A stretch of DNA of 64,000 nt from contig NZ_JPIK01000005.1 in the NCBI RefSeq assembly GCF_000717475.1, positions 228,809-292,808 of the forward strand. The letters run 5' to 3'. The translations under genes and the position numbers were made by a program. How positions within the stretch are numbered: the stretch's first letter is position 1; the number at the start of each line of letters is the position of its first letter. The notes under the pieces are model-generated. The model had not been told where the DNA came from. It searched no databases and worked only from the letters and a program-made list of their open reading frames with translations. Shown piece by piece: positions 53,661-62,188 of the stretch. The stretch is from Desulfonatronum thiodismutans (GTDB lineage: Bacteria; Desulfobacterota; Desulfovibrionia; Desulfovibrionales; Desulfonatronaceae).

Positions 53661-54320
53661 CTACCAGTCTTTGGCTTTGCGAATCCCGCCGAACTCGGAG
53701 CCGATGTAAGCGCGGGTGAATACGGCGAAGAGCATATGACTGATGCGGGTGAACGGAATCGCGGCGATCATGATGTTGCCGGCTAAAACGTGGGCAATGA
53801 TCAGCACTTGGTAGTTGAAGAGCTGGTGATAGGCCAAAAAGCCGGTAATGAAGGGGAGTGCCGCGATGGTCAGAATAAGCCAGTCCTGGCCGGTGGTCAG
53901 AAAGCGGACATCCTTCTGGTAGAGGCGACGACCGGCGAAAAATGCGCAGGCGGCGATGACCAGGATGGTCATGACGTCCGCGGTGGAGTCGGAAAGACTC
54001 CACCAGCTGACGCCCCAGGATTCCTCAATCATGATGATGTGAGCCGAGAGCAGGATGGGCGTAGCCAGCAGGCAGATGTGGAACACGTACGTGACCACTG
54101 TCAGGACCGGGTTCATTTTCCAGCCCAAGGCCTTGAAGGGAATCAGCCAGTTGAAAATGGATCGAAAAGAGAATTTCCAGTCCATGTAGGCCAGGGAGAC
54201 GGCGTCCTTCTTTTTGGCCAGGGTGTACATGGAAACCAGGCGATAGATGGACCCGAAGATGAAGATGGCGAAGGACGCCCAAACCAGGGGTCCGGTGACG
54301 AAGTTGTATATGCCGTACAT
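53661..54320 (-). CDS. tmcC: Tmc complex membrane subunit TmcC
   Basis: A 219-residue integral membrane protein of the cytochrome b-like subunit family (related to NarI/DsrM-type subunits). The ATG at 54320 with GGGGG upstream begins MYGIYNFVTGPLVW. About five hydrophobic helices are visible (VWASFAIFIFGSIYRLV, VLTVVTYVFHICLLATPILL, VMTILVIAACAFFAG, WLILTIAALPFITGFLAYH, LIIAHVLAGNIMIAAI); histidines in YVFHI, AYHQLF and IIAHVLAG are candidate heme ligands. It lies between tmcD and tmcB. Confidence 0.9.
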   Translation of the reverse strand: MYGIYNFVTGPLVWASFAIFIFGSIYRLVSMYTLAKKKDAVSLAYMDWKFSFRSIFNWLIPFKALGWKMNPVLTVVTYVFHICLLATPILLSAHIIMIEESWGVSWWSLSDSTADVMTILVIAACAFFAGRRLYQKDVRFLTTGQDWLILTIAALPFITGFLAYHQLFNYQVLIIAHVLAGNIMIAAIPFTRISHMLFAVFTRAYIGSEFGGIRKAKDW

Positions 54321-54324
54321 ATGG

Positions 54325-55599
54325 CTACCCCCTTGACGAGAAGTCCGAAAGTGTGGCGACGATGCGCACGAACGCGCCCTTGTCCACGGCCCGGATAAGC
54401 ACCTTGGAGCCGTCGGGGCTGAAGACGGGGGGCCATACGCGGTCAAAATCCCGTTTGTAGGCCTTGCCGTCCACGAGCACGGCATGTCGGCCCGCCTTTT
54501 CCACCTTGGCGGCGACATGGGTCCCGTCGGCGCTGAAGACCGGCTTCCAGGCCATGTCGTAGGTTCCGTCCCAGGGGCTGCCGTCAACCACCACCCGCCA
54601 GTCGACATTGCTGCTGTTGGCCAGGACCGCGGCGCGTTTGCCGGCCGCGGAAAGGGTCAGGTCCATAAGGACCGGAAACGTGGCGGACCAGGGCTTGGCG
54701 TTCACGGCCACGGTGAACTCACCGAAGGAGGGAGCCACGATGGCGGCCAGGGTTTTGCCGTCCGCGCTGAATTGCTGGTGCCAACACTGGAAAAAGATCG
54801 GATCCCAGATGGTCTTGCCGTCCTGGGCCATGCCCCAGGCTCCGGCGATGCGCACCGGGGCGACCACCGCGCCGGTGGCCGGGTTGAAGCGAGGCTCCCA
54901 GACACAGTTGTAGGTTTGTTCCCAGACCGCGTTGTCCACGGCAATGGTGTATTCATAGAGAGTCAGGCGAATCTGGGCGGCTACTTTGTTGCCTTGGGAA
55001 TCGAAGGTCGGGGTCCAGGCATTCATAAACGACTTTCCCCAGGCCTCACCGTTCACGGCCACGGTGTAGACCCCGCGGCGAAAGGCGGCCAGGTCCGCGG
55101 CAGCCATGGCCTCGGTCTGGACCACTGCCGCCGTGCTTTGCCCGTTGGCGCTGATGGCGTAGTCGTTGGCGTTGTCGAACAGGTTCGGCCAGGCCGCGCC
55201 GCCCACGCTCATGCCGTATTGGCCGTCGTTCTGGATGGCCGCGGCAATGACCGAGCCGTCCTCTGAAAAACAGGGGTGCCAGAGGTAGGCGTAGAACTCC
55301 TCCCAGGGCTCCCCATCCACGGCCAGAGTCCATTCGCCGTCCTGCTGGGCAATGGCCACAAGACGGCCATCTGGGCCGAAAACAGGTTTCCACAGCTTCT
55401 CAAAACTGGATTCCCAAATTTTTCCGTTGACGCACATGGAAAACATATCGTCTTCCAGTCGGACGACGGCGGCAAGGCTTTCGCCGTCCGGAGCGACATA
55501 CGGCTCCTCCTGCCACTGGTGCGCAACCCCACAGGTGGTCGAATCCAGAATGACCCGCTCACCCGGCTGCCAATCCCAGGACGATGCAGCATCTTGCAT
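54325..55599 (-). CDS. tmcD: Tmc complex subunit TmcD (beta-propeller type)
   Basis: A 424-residue soluble protein made of repeating W-x(n)-FSPDG/FSADG-x-(V/I)AA units, each followed by a (V/I)xVDGxPW strand; at least six copies fit a WD40-like propeller. The ATG at 55599 is preferred over GTG at 55605 because GAGGA sits at the right distance. No signal peptide is seen. In the family TmcD is the tryptophan-rich, non-redox subunit. It starts 106 bases after tmcA, ahead of tmcC and tmcB. Confidence 0.9.
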   Translation of the reverse strand: MQDAASSWDWQPGERVILDSTTCGVAHQWQEEPYVAPDGESLAAVVRLEDDMFSMCVNGKIWESSFEKLWKPVFGPDGRLVAIAQQDGEWTLAVDGEPWEEFYAYLWHPCFSEDGSVIAAAIQNDGQYGMSVGGAAWPNLFDNANDYAISANGQSTAAVVQTEAMAAADLAAFRRGVYTVAVNGEAWGKSFMNAWTPTFDSQGNKVAAQIRLTLYEYTIAVDNAVWEQTYNCVWEPRFNPATGAVVAPVRIAGAWGMAQDGKTIWDPIFFQCWHQQFSADGKTLAAIVAPSFGEFTVAVNAKPWSATFPVLMDLTLSAAGKRAAVLANSSNVDWRVVVDGSPWDGTYDMAWKPVFSADGTHVAAKVEKAGRHAVLVDGKAYKRDFDRVWPPVFSPDGSKVLIRAVDKGAFVRIVATLSDFSSRG

Positions 55600-55705
55600 A
55601 ATCACTCCTCACTTTGTTGCTGTTGGACTGCTGAAGTTTGGGAACTGTTCCGGCGTCACCGCCATGCGGCGGAATGCCGTCGGACCGTGCCGTCATGAGC
55701 CATGT

Positions 55706-56107
55706 TTATGGCCTGACGTGACATTCCCCACACATGATGTACCCGGTGTTTTTTCCTTGGCGGAGATACTCCTGGTGACAGCCGATGCACTGCTCGTGAA
55801 AGGCCTGCATCAGGCCCATGCCCGTCTCGTCCTCACCACTCACCGTATGACAATCGGAGCAGTAGTTTTTTCCGGAAAACATGTCCCAGACGTTTTCCTT
55901 TTTTCCTTTGACATCGACGTAATCGTGATGGCAGTCCATACAGTCGATGATTTCATAGTGCAGCAGATGGTTGAACTCCACTCCGGTGCGCTGCCGGTTT
56001 TCAAAGGCCTTGCTTTCGATGAAATAGCGATCTTCCTGGGCGACGATGGTCCCGGCAATGAAGACGCACAGGGCAAGGCAACAGACGAAAAGAACTCTGC
56101 TTCGCAT
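55706..56107 (-). CDS. tmcA: Tmc complex tetraheme cytochrome c3 (type II) TmcA
   Basis: A 133-residue exported cytochrome: signal peptide (VLFVCCLALCVFIAGTIVAQ) and four CxxCH motifs (CMDCH, CSDCH, CIGCH, CGECH), the pattern of tetraheme cytochrome c3. Additional histidines in VEFNHLLHYE and CHHD are the expected distal ligands. In Desulfovibrio, type II c3 receives electrons from type I c3 and passes them to the rest of Tmc. The ATG at 56107 has GGAGG upstream. The gene starts 134 bases after the histidine kinase stop on the same strand. Confidence 0.93.
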   Translation of the reverse strand: MRSRVLFVCCLALCVFIAGTIVAQEDRYFIESKAFENRQRTGVEFNHLLHYEIIDCMDCHHDYVDVKGKKENVWDMFSGKNYCSDCHTVSGEDETGMGLMQAFHEQCIGCHQEYLRQGKNTGYIMCGECHVRP

Positions 56108-56241
56108 GCATTCCTCCGTTGTTACGGTTGTTTTTTGTTGTTGATGACGTTCACCTTCCTCTCCTGAACGGTGCACGTTTCCCAAGTTCGGTGAGGGCCG
56201 TGTCACGCTGTCGCCCTCTTGTTGCTCGTTTCGCGGCGTTT

Positions 56242-58620
56242 TCAGGCATGGTCCTCCTTGTTGCGTTCTTCGGGCTTGTCCTCTTTTTGATTTGTTTCCC
56301 GTCCATCGAAGTCCGCCCGTGAGCAGACGCACCGGTCGTCCATCCACAGACAGTTTTTCTCATCAGCCACCGGAAAGGTGATTGTGAAGCAGGCTCCACT
56401 GGTTTCCCGGTTTTCGGCGGTAATGGTTCCGTTGTAATCCTGGATAATTCCGTAAGATATGGAAAGTCCCAGGCCCGTGCCCTTGCCCACGTCCTTGGTG
56501 GTGAAAAACGGCTCGAAAATTTTTTCACTCATGTTCGACGGCACTCCGAATCCGGTGTCGCATATCCTGGTGGTCACGAAGGCACCCGAAGATTCGGTCT
56601 CGATGGTGATGGTTTTCTCGCCATTCTTGACTTCCTTTCCGTTCCAGCGTTCTTCAATGGCATCCCGGGCGTTGATCAGCAGGTTGATGATCACCTGTTC
56701 CAGGCGATTCGGTTCGGCAATGATCAGAGGAAGGTCCTCTTGGAGGCGCCACTCCACGGAAATGTTGCGGACGTTGAGTTGCTGACTGAAGAACTCAAAG
56801 CCGCGTCTGATGACGTCGTTGATCTGGACGGGCATGGTCTTGAGTTCGGACTTTCGGCCAAATTCACGCATGTGGGAGATGATTTTCCCCGCCCGGTCCA
56901 CATGCGTGCTAATGCTTTGGGAGATTTCCTCCAGCATCTCAGAGTCAATGTAGTGTCCCTTGCCGACCTTTCTGGCCAGAAATCCACTGATGGATTTCAG
57001 GATCGTCAACGGCTGGTTGAGTTCATGGGCCACCCCCGTGGCCATTTCACCCAAGGTGGTCATCTTGCTGGCATGGATGAATTGTTGTTCCGCCTCCAGG
57101 CGCTTCGTGATGTCGCTGCACGAGACGATCAATACTTCGTAGGTCTCAAACGTCGACAAGGAAATGCGCATGGAGACGAAGATGCTTCGGCCGTCCTTGG
57201 TGATCTGGGACGTCTGGTTGATTTCATGGGTGGTTCGCAGATTCCGTGTCCAATATTCCCGTTCATCCTCCTTGAATAGCGATGTGAAGGGTTTGTTCAG
57301 TAATTCTTCTGGCTTGTATCCGTACATTCTAAGGACAGCGTCGTTGCAGTTCATTATGGATAGGTTCGCTGTGTTGAGGACAAACAACGCACTCGGAATA
57401 GCTTCAAAAATTGAATGATAGAACAGCTCAGAAGCAGCGAGTTTGAACTCAAGTTCCTTGCGCGCGGTGATGTCCAGCATCATTTCCATGGCCGCGACGG
57501 TGTTGCCTTCGGTGTCTTTGACAGGAGCCGTGTAAACAATCCAGTGGATGGTTTTTCCTTCCTTGGAGAGGCCGAATTCCTCACTGACATGCGGAGAGTC
57601 GTATAAAAATGTTTTTTCCACGGGACAGACCGGACAGCGCTCCGTCAACCCTTTGTTGATTTCGTAGCAGCGCCGGCCTTGGATATTGCCACCGAAGTGA
57701 TCTTCATACTTGGTGTTGTGGCGGATGACATTATAATTCCGGTCCACGACGCTGAGCAGGCAGGGGACATTCTGGAACAGATTGCGATACTCCTCACGTT
57801 GGGCCACCAGGAGCGTCTCTTTTTCCGCCACCTTGCGGCACATGTCGTTGTAGGATTCCGCCAGCACGCCGATTTCGTCCGCTTGGCGGATGGAGATGTC
57901 CGAGTAGTTCCCACCGGCGCAGATGTCCTTGGTCGCCTGGATTAATCGGCGGATGGGCTTGAAGATCAAAATGTGGTAATTCAGGAATAAAACCAGAAAA
58001 GTGGCCAGAAAGACCAAAAATGAAATCAGCATGTTGGCCTGCTCGAACTCCCGCAGGACCGTGCCTTTGATTTCCGTGCTCACTTCCATGTCCAGGATGC
58101 CGAGCAATTGTTCGTCCTTGGAATGGGCGTGGCAGGACTGGTCGTAGCAGCCTTCCCTGTTGGGAATGGGCGTGACCGTGCCGACGATGATGGCGTCTTT
58201 GGACTGGAGGACGCGGCTGCGATCCTCCTGGCTCAGGGTTGTCGGCGGTGGATTTTGATCATGGCACTTTCGGCAGGATTCAGCGGAGTTGGCCATGACC
58301 GTGCCGACTTCCTCCGATTTGCTGGAGTAGGCGATCCGGCCTTTCTTGTCCAAAAGGCGGATGGCCTTGATGTTCTTGTGTGGACTGAAGGCGATGATCT
58401 GCTTGATGTCCTCCTCGAAGTCGTGAAGCGTGGCGCAATCAAGTCCGAGCAGGACGGTGTCCGAAAGGGTAATGATGTCTGATTTAATGCTGCGCAGGAT
58501 GAATTCCTGGAGATAAACCACATTAAACGTGGCCCAGAGCCCGGCGCAAATGAAAAAAGTCACACCACCGGAGAGCAGCATCTTGAAGGTCAAGTTCTGA
58601 ACCATGTTTTTGATTTTCAT
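56242..58620 (-). CDS. sensor histidine kinase with heme-c-like motifs in its periplasmic domain
   Basis: A 792-residue membrane kinase. TM1 (about 13-33) and TM2 (about 195-217) enclose a periplasmic domain of about 160 residues containing CRKCH (116-120, a c-type heme motif) and CYDQSCH (158-164, a CX4CH heme motif of the kind seen in cytochrome c3). A HAMP region follows (about 218-275). The first PAS has Cys318, Cys329 and Cys332; a second PAS lies near 395-510. The HisKA helix carries His532 in [11 protein letters not shown], and the ATPase domain has [18 protein letters not shown] and [11 protein letters not shown]. It lies directly upstream of tmcA on the same strand. No response regulator is adjacent. 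A redox-sensing role is inferred. Confidence 0.88.
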   Translation of the reverse strand: MKIKNMVQNLTFKMLLSGGVTFFICAGLWATFNVVYLQEFILRSIKSDIITLSDTVLLGLDCATLHDFEEDIKQIIAFSPHKNIKAIRLLDKKGRIAYSSKSEEVGTVMANSAESCRKCHDQNPPPTTLSQEDRSRVLQSKDAIIVGTVTPIPNREGCYDQSCHAHSKDEQLLGILDMEVSTEIKGTVLREFEQANMLISFLVFLATFLVLFLNYHILIFKPIRRLIQATKDICAGGNYSDISIRQADEIGVLAESYNDMCRKVAEKETLLVAQREEYRNLFQNVPCLLSVVDRNYNVIRHNTKYEDHFGGNIQGRRCYEINKGLTERCPVCPVEKTFLYDSPHVSEEFGLSKEGKTIHWIVYTAPVKDTEGNTVAAMEMMLDITARKELEFKLAASELFYHSIFEAIPSALFVLNTANLSIMNCNDAVLRMYGYKPEELLNKPFTSLFKEDEREYWTRNLRTTHEINQTSQITKDGRSIFVSMRISLSTFETYEVLIVSCSDITKRLEAEQQFIHASKMTTLGEMATGVAHELNQPLTILKSISGFLARKVGKGHYIDSEMLEEISQSISTHVDRAGKIISHMREFGRKSELKTMPVQINDVIRRGFEFFSQQLNVRNISVEWRLQEDLPLIIAEPNRLEQVIINLLINARDAIEERWNGKEVKNGEKTITIETESSGAFVTTRICDTGFGVPSNMSEKIFEPFFTTKDVGKGTGLGLSISYGIIQDYNGTITAENRETSGACFTITFPVADEKNCLWMDDRCVCSRADFDGRETNQKEDKPEERNKEDHA

Positions 58621-59160
58621 GGACTTTCCTTGATTTTTCGCAATGTGGGCCTAAACAGTGGAGTGCTCTGCCATACTGCTGGAGAAATACGGACGCTCCA
58701 GACATGGAGTCTGCTTGTTACGTGATTGTCGGCATTGCGTTGCATCCAGTGCGTAACTTGAGAAACAGGCTGTTGCTTGTCGAAGCTTATTCTCGACTGT
58801 ATTAATCGTGTATTGCCTTGCTCGCCTTTCCTGTTGTTCTTTATTTCACAGACTACACTCAACCGGTGAAATATGGCAAGTGGTGGATGAAGAAAAAAAG
58901 AAACCCTGTAAGTTGATGGATAATGGCTTTTATACATGCCAGCTGCTCCTGAAATCATCCGCGATGCGCGTGATGCTGGATGCACAAGCGGACATTCTAT
59001 CCTTGAAAAGGATAGAATGTCCGCTTGCAGTCTAGATATCGGGAGGCTCATTGATGAAGAGACTGGAGAGGGGAGAGGAAAGCGTTCTTGATTCTTGGGC
59101 GGGGCGGCGTGGACGTCGAGGGTCGTGGGGATACCGTTTTTTTTCGACCACTGTCGATGG
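58621..59160. other. 540-base gap with a large palindrome
   Basis: The stretch between the histidine kinase (leftward) and the rhodanese-fused reductase has no convincing gene; small open frames lack ribosome sites. It holds the palindrome at 58,985-59,027 and, near the kinase, AT-rich DNA that should contain its promoter, though no consensus boxes were found. Confidence 0.6.
58985..59027. repeat. 20-bp perfect inverted repeat with GAA loop
   Basis: CAAGCGGACATTCTATCCTT (58985-59004) is followed by GAA and its exact reverse complement (59008-59027). This 43-bp palindrome lies 134 bases downstream of the reductase gene and 365 bases upstream of the kinase. It lacks a T-tract on either side, so a simple terminator is not the only explanation. 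Confidence 0.85.
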
Positions 59161-60876
59161 TCAGGATACACCGAGGCCCGTAGCGCTGACGGCGCTCATG
59201 CCGCCTTCCAGGCTGATCACGTCCTGAAATCCATTGTGAAGCAGGGTTATCAGCGCTTCGTAGGAGCGTGCCCCGGTGCCGCAGATGACAAGGATGCTCT
59301 TGTCTCGAGGCAGTTTGTTCATGTTGTCGACCAATTCGCCTTGGGGGATGTTGATCCAGTGCTCCGGATTGGCCCCGGTTTCTTCCTTGGCGTCGCTTCG
59401 TTCGCGGCAATCCAGGAAGAAGTACGTGCCGTTCTCCCGCTGTTCCCAGAGGGCGGCGAATGCATCCACCTGAATGGTCCGGTTGCGTCCCGCGAGGATG
59501 TTCTCCGCCGCGTTGCCCAGTACGTTCAAAATGTCCAACGCCGCGGAAAAGGGCGGGGAGTAGGCGGCTTCCAGGCTGGTCAACGCCTCCACCTTCAGGC
59601 CCGAGGGCAACAGCCCGGCGATCACGTTCACCTTGCCCACCAGGGCGTCGCCACGGTCCGCGGTACCCTGCATCCCGAGAACACGACCGGTTTCGCGCTC
59701 CACGATCAGGTCCAGGCTCATCACGCCCCTGTCCGGGTGGAAGTGAGCCCGGTCCAGTTGACTGACGTGGACGCTCAGGGGGTTGAAACCGGCGGACCGA
59801 GCGGCTTGCAACGTCAGGCCGGTTCCCGCCGCGGCAAGATCGAACAGTTTAACGCACCACGAGCCCACCACGCCTAAAAACCGGCTTTCGCCGCCAGCCA
59901 GGTTGTCGCCGATCACCCGGCCTTGGCGATTGGCCAGGGAGCCCATGGGCAGGAAGGTTTTGGAGCCGGTCAGCAGGTGGTGCAGTTCCACGCAGTCTCC
60001 TCCGGCATAGATGTGGGGATCGGAAGTCCGCAGGTACTCGTCCACCGTGATTCCGCCGCGCTCAGAGACAGCCAGGCCCGCGACCCGGGCCAGTTCCGTG
60101 TTGGGCCGGACGCCCACGGCAACGATGACCAGGTCCGCGGGGATTTCGCCGTGTTTGGTGCGCACCCGGGCTACACGTCCCTGGCCGTCACCCTCCAGGC
60201 TGAGCACCTGATCGCCCAACTGGAACCGCACACCCTTGTCCCGCATGTGTCGTAGGGCGGTAAGGGAAAGATTGCCTCCGATCACGCCGGGCAGAATTTG
60301 TTCCCGAAGTTCGATGACCGTGGTTTCCACCCCCCAGAGATCTACCAGGGCCACGGCCATTTCCAGGCCGATGAATCCCGCGCCCACCACCACGGCCTGT
60401 TTCACGTTTCCGCTGGCAATGAGGGATCGGATGCTTTCGGCGGATTCCAGATTATGCACGGTATGTACGCCGGCCAGTTCTCTTCCCGGGATGGGCGGAA
60501 TCACTGGTTTGCTGCCCGTGGCCAACACCAGCTGATCGTAGGCCAGAATCTCGGAGCGTCCCGAGGGCAGGTGGGTAAGGGTCACGGTCTTGGCGGCGCG
60601 GTCTATGGCCACGGCCTCGGTTTCGGTGCGCACTTCCACGCCTTTGCTTTTCCGGAAATACTCAGCGTCGCGGAGGACGTGAAAGGACGTGCTTTGCAGT
60701 TCCGGGACATCGCTGACCTCGCCGGAAACATAGAAGGGAATGCCGCAGCCGCTGTAAGCGATGCGTTTGTCTCGATCCACGAGGGTGACTCGGCTTTCCG
60801 GCTCCAGGCGCTTGAAGCGGGCGGCGGCTTTGGAGCCCAGAGCCACGGCCCCGATGATGACAATGTGTTGCGGCAT
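59161..60876 (-). CDS. CoA-disulfide/NADH:sulfur reductase with C-terminal rhodanese domain
   Basis: A 571-residue flavoprotein of the pyridine nucleotide-disulfide oxidoreductase family fused to a rhodanese domain, the layout of NAD(P)H polysulfide/persulfide reductases (Npsr) and CoADR-RHD proteins. The N-terminal FAD domain has the single active cysteine Cys44 in YSGCGIPFYVSG. The NAD-binding motif is VVVGAGFIGLEMAVALV, and the second FAD motif is PHIYAGGDCVE. The rhodanese domain (about 460-571) has its catalytic Cys532 in the loop CGTGARS. It would reduce persulfides, polysulfide or CoA disulfides. It follows the Usp gene by 3 bases and is likely co-transcribed with it. Confidence 0.9.
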   Translation of the reverse strand: MPQHIVIIGAVALGSKAAARFKRLEPESRVTLVDRDKRIAYSGCGIPFYVSGEVSDVPELQSTSFHVLRDAEYFRKSKGVEVRTETEAVAIDRAAKTVTLTHLPSGRSEILAYDQLVLATGSKPVIPPIPGRELAGVHTVHNLESAESIRSLIASGNVKQAVVVGAGFIGLEMAVALVDLWGVETTVIELREQILPGVIGGNLSLTALRHMRDKGVRFQLGDQVLSLEGDGQGRVARVRTKHGEIPADLVIVAVGVRPNTELARVAGLAVSERGGITVDEYLRTSDPHIYAGGDCVELHHLLTGSKTFLPMGSLANRQGRVIGDNLAGGESRFLGVVGSWCVKLFDLAAAGTGLTLQAARSAGFNPLSVHVSQLDRAHFHPDRGVMSLDLIVERETGRVLGMQGTADRGDALVGKVNVIAGLLPSGLKVEALTSLEAAYSPPFSAALDILNVLGNAAENILAGRNRTIQVDAFAALWEQRENGTYFFLDCRERSDAKEETGANPEHWINIPQGELVDNMNKLPRDKSILVICGTGARSYEALITLLHNGFQDVISLEGGMSAVSATGLGVS

Positions 60877-60879
60877 GGC

Positions 60880-61821
60880 TTACGTCTTCCTCTCTGGCTG
60901 ACGTGGTTTTTGAAAGCGACGGGCCGGTGCGTCCGGACCGACGAGCATCACCGGGCAGCGGGCCCCTGCGAGGACTTGAGATGAGACACAAGGTTCCTTT
61001 TCCGAAGGCTCCCGTGTTCCAGCATAACAGTCCGGAGTCAGGACGATCAGGTCGGCCTCGCTGTCCCGGGCGTATTTCAGGATTTCCACGGACGGATCAC
61101 CTTCGCGGACGACATATGTGGCTTCGGTGGACAGACTCAGGTCGCGGCCCAGGTCGCGGCCCAGATAGCCCAAACGGCTCCTTGCTTGGCTCAGCGCTTG
61201 GTTCAGCGCGGTGCCTTCGAGGGCGGTGCCTGCCAGCGGCAGGGCATGAAACACGGCCAGGGCTCCTGCGTCCGCCTTAAGGACCCGCCCCGCCATGGTC
61301 AGGACGTCCTCCGTGCCTTCCTGGAGGTCGGTGGCAGCGACGATGCGCTGGAATGTTCCCGGAAAAGATCGGCTCAAAGCCGCTGACATTCCTGACGGAA
61401 CGGTGAGAACCGGACAGGCGGCTTCCCGGGCGATGAGCAAGGCGGTATCCGTGGTCGAGGCGGAAAGCTCACGCCGACAGTGCTCGGCGTCGCCTTGGTC
61501 GCCGAGAACCACGAGGTCAGGCTCCATGAGGCGGATGGTCTTGAGCGTCTCGACGTGGACAAATCCGGAACTGAGCACCACGTCCGCCGTCAATCCTTCG
61601 GGCATGTTCGCCCGGCAGAATGCTTCGACCTCGACCCGCCGGGTCGAGAGTTCCCGTTCGTTGGAAAGTTGCAGTACGCAACTTTTCTCCCGCTCCTGGG
61701 GGGTGCTGACATGCTGGACCATAAATCCCGACTTGTGTCGAACCGCTACCGCCGCCGCCAAGCGGAAGGCGGACGTGCCGTCGCCCTTGTCCGTCAGGGC
61801 CAGGAGTACCAGCTTGAACAT
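60880..61821 (-). CDS. tandem universal stress protein (UspA family)
   Basis: A 313-residue protein made of two Usp domains: the first (MFKLVLLALTDKGDGTSAFRLA to ACPVLTVPSG), the second from about 155 (FQRIVAATDLQEGTEDVL to ARCPVMLVGPDA). The ATP-binding glycine loop of classic UspA is not clear in either half. The position directly upstream of the sulfur reductase suggests a shared stress or redox response. A MITE-like element ends 28 bases upstream of its start codon side. Confidence 0.83.
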   Translation of the reverse strand: MFKLVLLALTDKGDGTSAFRLAAAVAVRHKSGFMVQHVSTPQEREKSCVLQLSNERELSTRRVEVEAFCRANMPEGLTADVVLSSGFVHVETLKTIRLMEPDLVVLGDQGDAEHCRRELSASTTDTALLIAREAACPVLTVPSGMSAALSRSFPGTFQRIVAATDLQEGTEDVLTMAGRVLKADAGALAVFHALPLAGTALEGTALNQALSQARSRLGYLGRDLGRDLSLSTEATYVVREGDPSVEILKYARDSEADLIVLTPDCYAGTREPSEKEPCVSSQVLAGARCPVMLVGPDAPARRFQKPRQPERKT

Positions 61822-61848
61822 TCGCGCCTCCAGGGAACTGTCACATTT

Positions 61849-62012
61849 CGTAACTGCTCAGAAAACCGGATAAGAAGATCTGGATATCGGTAACGCGCCG
61901 ACCTGCTCCAGATTGAATGAATCTGAAACGGCATGGCTCGATACGTCATTCCCGCGAAAGCGGGAATTCTGGGCGGTTGAATGGTCAGGCACAGTATGTG
62001 CTGAGTCGTTAC
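61849..62012. mobile_element. second MITE-like element with TIRs and REP hairpin
   Basis: Begins CGTAACTGCTCAG (61849-61861) and ends with CTGAGTCGTTAC (62001-62012), inverted ends matching at 11 of 12 positions. Inside is the REP-type hairpin ATTCCCGC-GAAA-GCGGGAAT (about 61,948-61,967), closely similar to the copy at 39,036-39,191. Lies in the 367-base gap between the Usp gene and the sigma54 activator. The rest of that gap holds only the promoter candidate at 62,073-62,100. Confidence 0.78.
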
Positions 62013-62072
62013 CACCCGGCATTTCTTAAGCAGCTTTCATGCCGCACGGGAGTTGCCTGTATTTTTAGTGGG

Positions 62073-62100
62073 TTGACACCTCTGCGTTTTTTCATAGAAC
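62073..62100 (+). promoter_or_regulatory. sigma70-type promoter candidate for the sigma54 activator
   Basis: TTGACA (62073-62078) and TAGAAC (62095-62100) are separated by 16 bases, a full -35 and a 4/6 -10 match. It would start transcription about 80 bases upstream of the ATG at 62189. Confidence 0.45.
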
Positions 62101-62188
62101 TGGCTTGGGCGTAAAATTTGCCCATATTATTTTGTTGGACGCATTCTTCTTCCGATGGGAGAGCTGTTGATTTTCGAGTGAGGTGATA

